From the NCBI GenBank assembly GCA_021780625.1, contig JAJXYI010000561.1:1-9319 (forward strand): 9,319 nucleotides of DNA. Reading direction: 5' to 3'. The DNA is from a bacterium (GTDB taxonomy: Bacteria; Verrucomicrobiota; Verrucomicrobiae; Opitutales; Opitutaceae). Below, piece after piece: positions 7,261-9,319 of the stretch; the stretch's first letter is position 1; each line of letters begins with the position of its first letter. The position numbers and the translations under genes were made by a program. Below the pieces are notes generated by a model that was not told the DNA's origin, did no database searches, and saw nothing but the letters and a program-made list of their open reading frames with translations.

Positions 7261-7701
7261 ATGTGGCCCTTCCACCAAACCCCAACCGCACGACTCCAAC
7301 ACCGACTCCTGCGCCGACTCCGGTACGCGTACCTCATCACCGAGGATCTTCCCAGCCACCAACTCGCCAACGACAACCTCCACCTCCTCGGCAAAGCCAG
7401 CCAACAAAGCGCAGACGACGAAGTCCTCTACGAACACTGGGTCGGCACCCCCATGCCACCAGCACTCCACAACGCGACAAGCCTCGAGCGCAAAGCATGG
7501 GACGCCCTCCTGCACAAGACGCACGACCTCGTCACCCAAGGCTACTACCCCGACGCGTACCAACAGGAAGCCGAAACGCTCCAACCCATCAGCCACGCCC
7601 TCCAAGAACTCCTCCACTACCAGCTCACCATGGTCACGCACCCCGAGCGACCAAACGACGACCACCTCCTGCGCGCCATCACGTCGCGCCTCGACCTATG
7701 A
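7261..7701 (+). CDS. Hypothetical helical protein (146 aa)
   Basis: Not recognised. The ATG at 7261 follows AGGAG by eight bases and a plausible promoter. The frame stays open far upstream, but only as the antisense shadow of the regulator gene. The sequence looks soluble and mostly helical: a basic N-terminus (RLQHRLLRRLRYAYLI, residues 11-26), acidic and Gln/His-rich middle segments and few hydrophobic runs. There are no Cys residues, so no zinc site. Codons are strongly C- and A-ended, like the downstream methyltransferase, which suggests the two share an origin. Its stop overlaps the next start (ATGA). A nucleoid-like, accessory or regulatory protein of the element would fit, but nothing specific supports one of these. 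Confidence 0.65.
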   Translation: MWPFHQTPTARLQHRLLRRLRYAYLITEDLPSHQLANDNLHLLGKASQQSADDEVLYEHWVGTPMPPALHNATSLERKAWDALLHKTHDLVTQGYYPDAYQQEAETLQPISHALQELLHYQLTMVTHPERPNDDHLLRAITSRLDL

Positions 7702-7811
7702 CCCCCGACGAGCCGTGGGCGATCACCCTGTACAAACGGTACGTGGAACTCTACGGGGAACCCATCGACCAACCCATCAACCCACCACACGATCACAAGG
7801 ACATCGCCTAA
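7698..7811 (+). CDS. Small hypothetical protein (37 aa), coupled to the preceding gene
   Basis: The ATG at 7698 overlaps the preceding stop (ATGA). It has no Shine-Dalgarno of its own, so translation would depend on coupling. The product begins MTPDEPWAITLYKRYVELYG and ends in a Pro/His/Asp-rich tail. One amphipathic helix (about residues 6-20, with several aromatics) is likely, followed by a disordered tail. It is too short for family recognition. The third-position C preference matches its neighbours, and the clean overlap argues for a real gene; chance remains possible at this length. The nested hairpin begins 31 bases after its stop. Confidence 0.45.
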   Translation: MTPDEPWAITLYKRYVELYGEPIDQPINPPHDHKDIA

Positions 7812-7842
7812 AACACACACTCCCAAGGAACCGGGGAGAGAA

Positions 7843-7899
7843 GGTGGGGGCTCACCGGCCCGCCCGCACAACGCGGGCACCAAAGGCCGGCCCCCCACC
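7843..7899 (+). other. Nested three-tier hairpin between the small gene and the methyltransferase
   Basis: Three stems stack one inside another. GGTGGGGG (7843-7850) pairs with CCCCCACC (7892-7899), CCGGCC (7855-7860) with GGCCGG (7885-7890), and GCCCGC (7862-7867) with GCGGGC (7873-7878) around an ACAAC loop. All 20 pairs are Watson-Crick, with small internal loops. No T-run follows on either strand (the flank is CATCCCATATC), so it is not a classic intrinsic terminator. It could be a structured RNA, a factor-dependent end of transcription, or a protein-binding or origin-type DNA cruciform. Confidence 0.55.
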
Positions 7900-7926
7900 C
7901 ATCCCATATCACGAGCAACAAAACCA

Positions 7927-7947
7927 CGCCCCAGTCAACAAGGGGCG
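7927..7947 (+). promoter_or_regulatory. Hairpin just upstream of the methyltransferase ribosome binding site
   Basis: CGCCCC (7927-7932) pairs perfectly with GGGGCG (7942-7947) around a 9-base loop. It ends seven bases before the GGAGGT ribosome binding site (7955-7960). In RNA it could set how accessible that site is; in DNA it could be an operator for the methyltransferase gene. The role is inferred from position alone. Confidence 0.35.
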
Positions 7948-7967
7948 GTACAACGGAGGTGGTTCGC

Positions 7968-8687
7968 GTGCTTGAACACGACAAGATCTACAACCAAGAC
8001 TGTTTCACCGCCAGCACCCAACTCGACGACCAAAGCGTGGACGTCACCATCACAGACCCACCATACCCGAACCGACTCAACCTCTTCCCGGACGCCATGG
8101 TGGACGGCCTCGCCATGCTCTACCTCGCGTGCAAGAAAACCAAGAAGTACGTCGTCTTCTTCTGGAACCCCTTCGACGTCCCCATGCCACCACCAGGCTG
8201 GCACGAAGTCGCCCGCCACGTGTGGCACAAGCCAGACACGAAAAGCATCACGCACTACGAAAGCATCGTGGTCTGGAGCCGCGAACCCAAAGCGCGCGTG
8301 AGCAGAGTGTGGAGCATCCCCATCCTGGACTACCGAAGCCTGCGCGACTGGAAACCACACCCAACACAAAAACCCGTGCGCCTCATCCGGTACCTCCTCG
8401 AGCAGTACACGAACGAAGAAGACCTCGTCCTCGACCCCTTCATCGGCAGCGGCACCACCGCCGTCGCGTGCAAATACATGAAACGACACTACCTCGGCTT
8501 CGAAAGCGACCCCAAATACGCACAAATAGCCCAAGAACGACTCACCACCAACACGTGGAAAAAAGAAGAACCAACACCAGCCGGCCGAATCCCACCAAGC
8601 GACGGCCTCGACGAACCAATCATCACGGACGAACCAACACCCAAGCCACGAGCACCAACAAGAGCGACGAAGAAAAGGGGGAAGTAG
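7968..8687 (+). CDS. Orphan DNA amino-methyltransferase, beta-class (N6-adenine or N4-cytosine), 239 aa
   Basis: It transfers a methyl group from S-adenosylmethionine to an exocyclic amino group of a DNA base. The catalytic motif IV is TITDPPY (residues 27-33). The cofactor-binding motif I comes late, DPFIGSGTT (156-164), preceded by HPTQKP (131-136) and followed by YLGFESDP (175-182). This order, IV before I, defines the beta class. DPPY favours N6-adenine, but N4-cytosine enzymes are not excluded. The region between, about 40-130, should hold the target-recognition part and is short. Residues 196-239 form a Pro/Lys/Thr-rich, probably disordered basic tail. GTG at 7968 is the chosen start because GGAGGT ends seven bases before it; a GTG at 7959 would overlap that site. 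No cognate restriction gene is adjacent, though the HerA/nuclease-like protein is nearby. Target sequence unknown. Confidence 0.9.
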   Translation: MLEHDKIYNQDCFTASTQLDDQSVDVTITDPPYPNRLNLFPDAMVDGLAMLYLACKKTKKYVVFFWNPFDVPMPPPGWHEVARHVWHKPDTKSITHYESIVVWSREPKARVSRVWSIPILDYRSLRDWKPHPTQKPVRLIRYLLEQYTNEEDLVLDPFIGSGTTAVACKYMKRHYLGFESDPKYAQIAQERLTTNTWKKEEPTPAGRIPPSDGLDEPIITDEPTPKPRAPTRATKKRGK

Positions 8688-8734
8688 GTGCCGGTGCCGG
8701 CCACCCTGATAGGCAACACGACGAACCCCACCTC

Positions 8735-8765
8735 CCCGCGGGCAGACAGACCTGCCCATCGCGGG
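8735..8765 (+). terminator. GC-rich hairpin after the methyltransferase, possible terminator
   Basis: CCCGCG (8735-8740) pairs with CGCGGG (8760-8765), and directly inside it GGCAG (8741-8745) pairs with CTGCC (8752-8756). The loop is six bases and there is a 3-base CAT bulge on the right arm. It starts 48 bases after the stop codon. No T-run follows, so it may act as a transcript-stabilising 3' end rather than a true intrinsic terminator. From 8766 to 8985 I find no supported gene on either strand. Confidence 0.4.
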
Positions 8766-8985
8766 CGGAACCACTTAGTACGATGAGCCCCCAACCGCCC
8801 CCCGAAGCAACCCCATTACCGCACCGGGCCGGTACCCAACGACCGAGTCAGTGGCGCGATGTTCGTGGAGCAGCAGTATCATCGACACGGCCAACGACGC
8901 ACCGACACGTCCACGAGCAGCCGTTGTGCCTGTCGCATGCAGCACGGGGAGGTCAGGGGTCATGCCACGGACAATCACGCATTTT

Positions 8986-9213
8986 ATGTGGGGGTTTCAA
9001 CAGCATTTCAGGATTGAACAGCAGTCCGCTGCCGCGGCCGTGTTCAACCGCCTTGATGACAGAGCGTTTCAGCGTTGGGAGGCGATTCTCGAGGACATGC
9101 AAGCCGCCTGCGATCGCCACGATTATCACGGCATCGCCGAGGCCGACCTGGCATTTCATCGCATGATCTTCGACGAGGCGGAACTCCCCGACCTGCTGGT
9201 CATCTGGGAGACC
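8986..9213 (+). pseudogene. GntR-family regulator fragment (FCD ligand-binding domain only)
   Basis: The frame reads FQQHFRIEQQSAAAAVFNRL, then RWEAILEDMQAACDRHDY and GIAEADLAFHRMIFDEAELP, ending DLLVIWET. This is the start and first helices of an FCD domain, with the conserved E/R near its start and the D-x-x-F-H motif that contributes to the metal or ligand site. Upstream of about 8986 nothing resembles the expected winged-helix GntR DNA-binding domain. After W-E-T the reading departs from the family and stops at 9241-9243. Both ends are missing, so this is a remnant without DNA-binding ability. An ATG at 8986 and another at 8962 exist, but no ribosome binding site makes either convincing. 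It probably belongs to the region next to the accessory element rather than to it. Confidence 0.65.
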
Positions 9214-9319
9214 GGCGGGACGGTGAGCGAAGCGGGTTCGTAGTCACGGGTGGGATCCACGCGGCGGAACGCCATGCGGAAGTCCACCTGGGCGGGCTGG
9301 CAGTCGGTCTCGCCCTCGC
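9156..9319 (-). pseudogene. C-terminal end of an unidentified gene entering from the right, fused to antisense sequence
   Basis: Reading leftward from the window edge, the frame gives QPAQVDFRMAFRRVDPTRDY and then EPASLTVPP, which has the balanced composition of a real, soluble protein. I cannot assign the family. At about 9213 it runs into the reverse complement of the FCD fragment and continues as a Ser-rich tail (SRSGSSASSKIMR) to a TGA at 9156-9158. The native C-terminus has therefore probably been replaced or lost. The gene's start is outside the window. It could still be expressed with an altered tail; I call it broken because its 3' end coincides with the break in the neighbouring remnant. 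Confidence 0.4.

Noticed and set aside
7843..7947. CRISPR array or tandem repeat array
   Set aside because: The two hairpins differ in sequence and there are no regularly spaced direct repeats anywhere in the window.
7935..8774. Open frame on the minus strand, 279 codons, over the methyltransferase
   Set aside because: Antisense shadow, rich in Val, Phe, Trp and Gly; the plus strand carries unmistakable methyltransferase motifs.
8775..8978. Open frame on the minus strand, 67 codons, left of the FCD fragment
   Set aside because: Composition is not clearly wrong, but there is no ribosome binding site, no recognisable motif and no coupling to a neighbour.

Overview
This is a GC-rich window that looks like the accessory part of a bacterial genome or plasmid: a mobile element, or several, with scarred edges. 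Bacterial origin is suggested by an XerC/D-type integrase remnant, an FCD-domain (GntR family) remnant, Shine-Dalgarno sequences ahead of several starts and an insertion-sequence end. The host cannot be named from the sequence; a Deinococcus-like bacterium is only a guess.

Left part (1-1644), largely decayed and read on the minus strand. A probable IS end (about 1-97) cuts a tyrosine recombinase gene after roughly 50 codons. The recombinase start overlaps (GTGA) the end of a disrupted gene (249-1280) that resembles a small P-loop/HerA- or Zot-like ATPase but has lost its Walker lysine and carries a stop and two compensating frame changes. A 6-bp inverted repeat in an AT-rich patch lies just upstream. 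I see no gene in 1318-1644.

Left-centre (1645-3704). A 442-residue multi-pass membrane protein (minus) is divergent, across 46 bases, from a 129-residue protein with two hydrophobic segments (plus). Both are unrecognised. About 295 bases without a gene follow.

Centre (3705-7164), the intact core: a three-gene minus-strand operon coupled by GTGA and ATGA overlaps. In order: a 374-residue regulator-like protein that appears to be a duplicated winged-helix/Lrp-type RAM protein, a 127-residue coiled-coil protein, and a 652-residue HerA-type ATPase with a C-terminal winged helix and a PD-(D/E)XK-like nuclease fold.

Right-centre (7165-8765). Across a 96-base divergent promoter region are two unrecognised plus-strand genes (146 and 37 residues, ATGA-coupled), an elaborate nested hairpin, a second hairpin immediately before a ribosome binding site, and an orphan beta-class DNA amino-methyltransferase (GTG start), followed by another hairpin. 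A translocase/nuclease, a coiled-coil partner, a regulator and a methyltransferase together could form a restriction- or defence-like system, or a DNA-processing and maintenance module of a mobile element. The sequence cannot decide between these.

Right end (8766-9319). About 220 bases without a gene lead to a GntR/FCD fragment lacking its DNA-binding domain. It abuts, near 9213, the C-terminal end of an unrelated minus-strand gene running in from beyond the window. This looks like a recombination scar at the edge of the accessory region.
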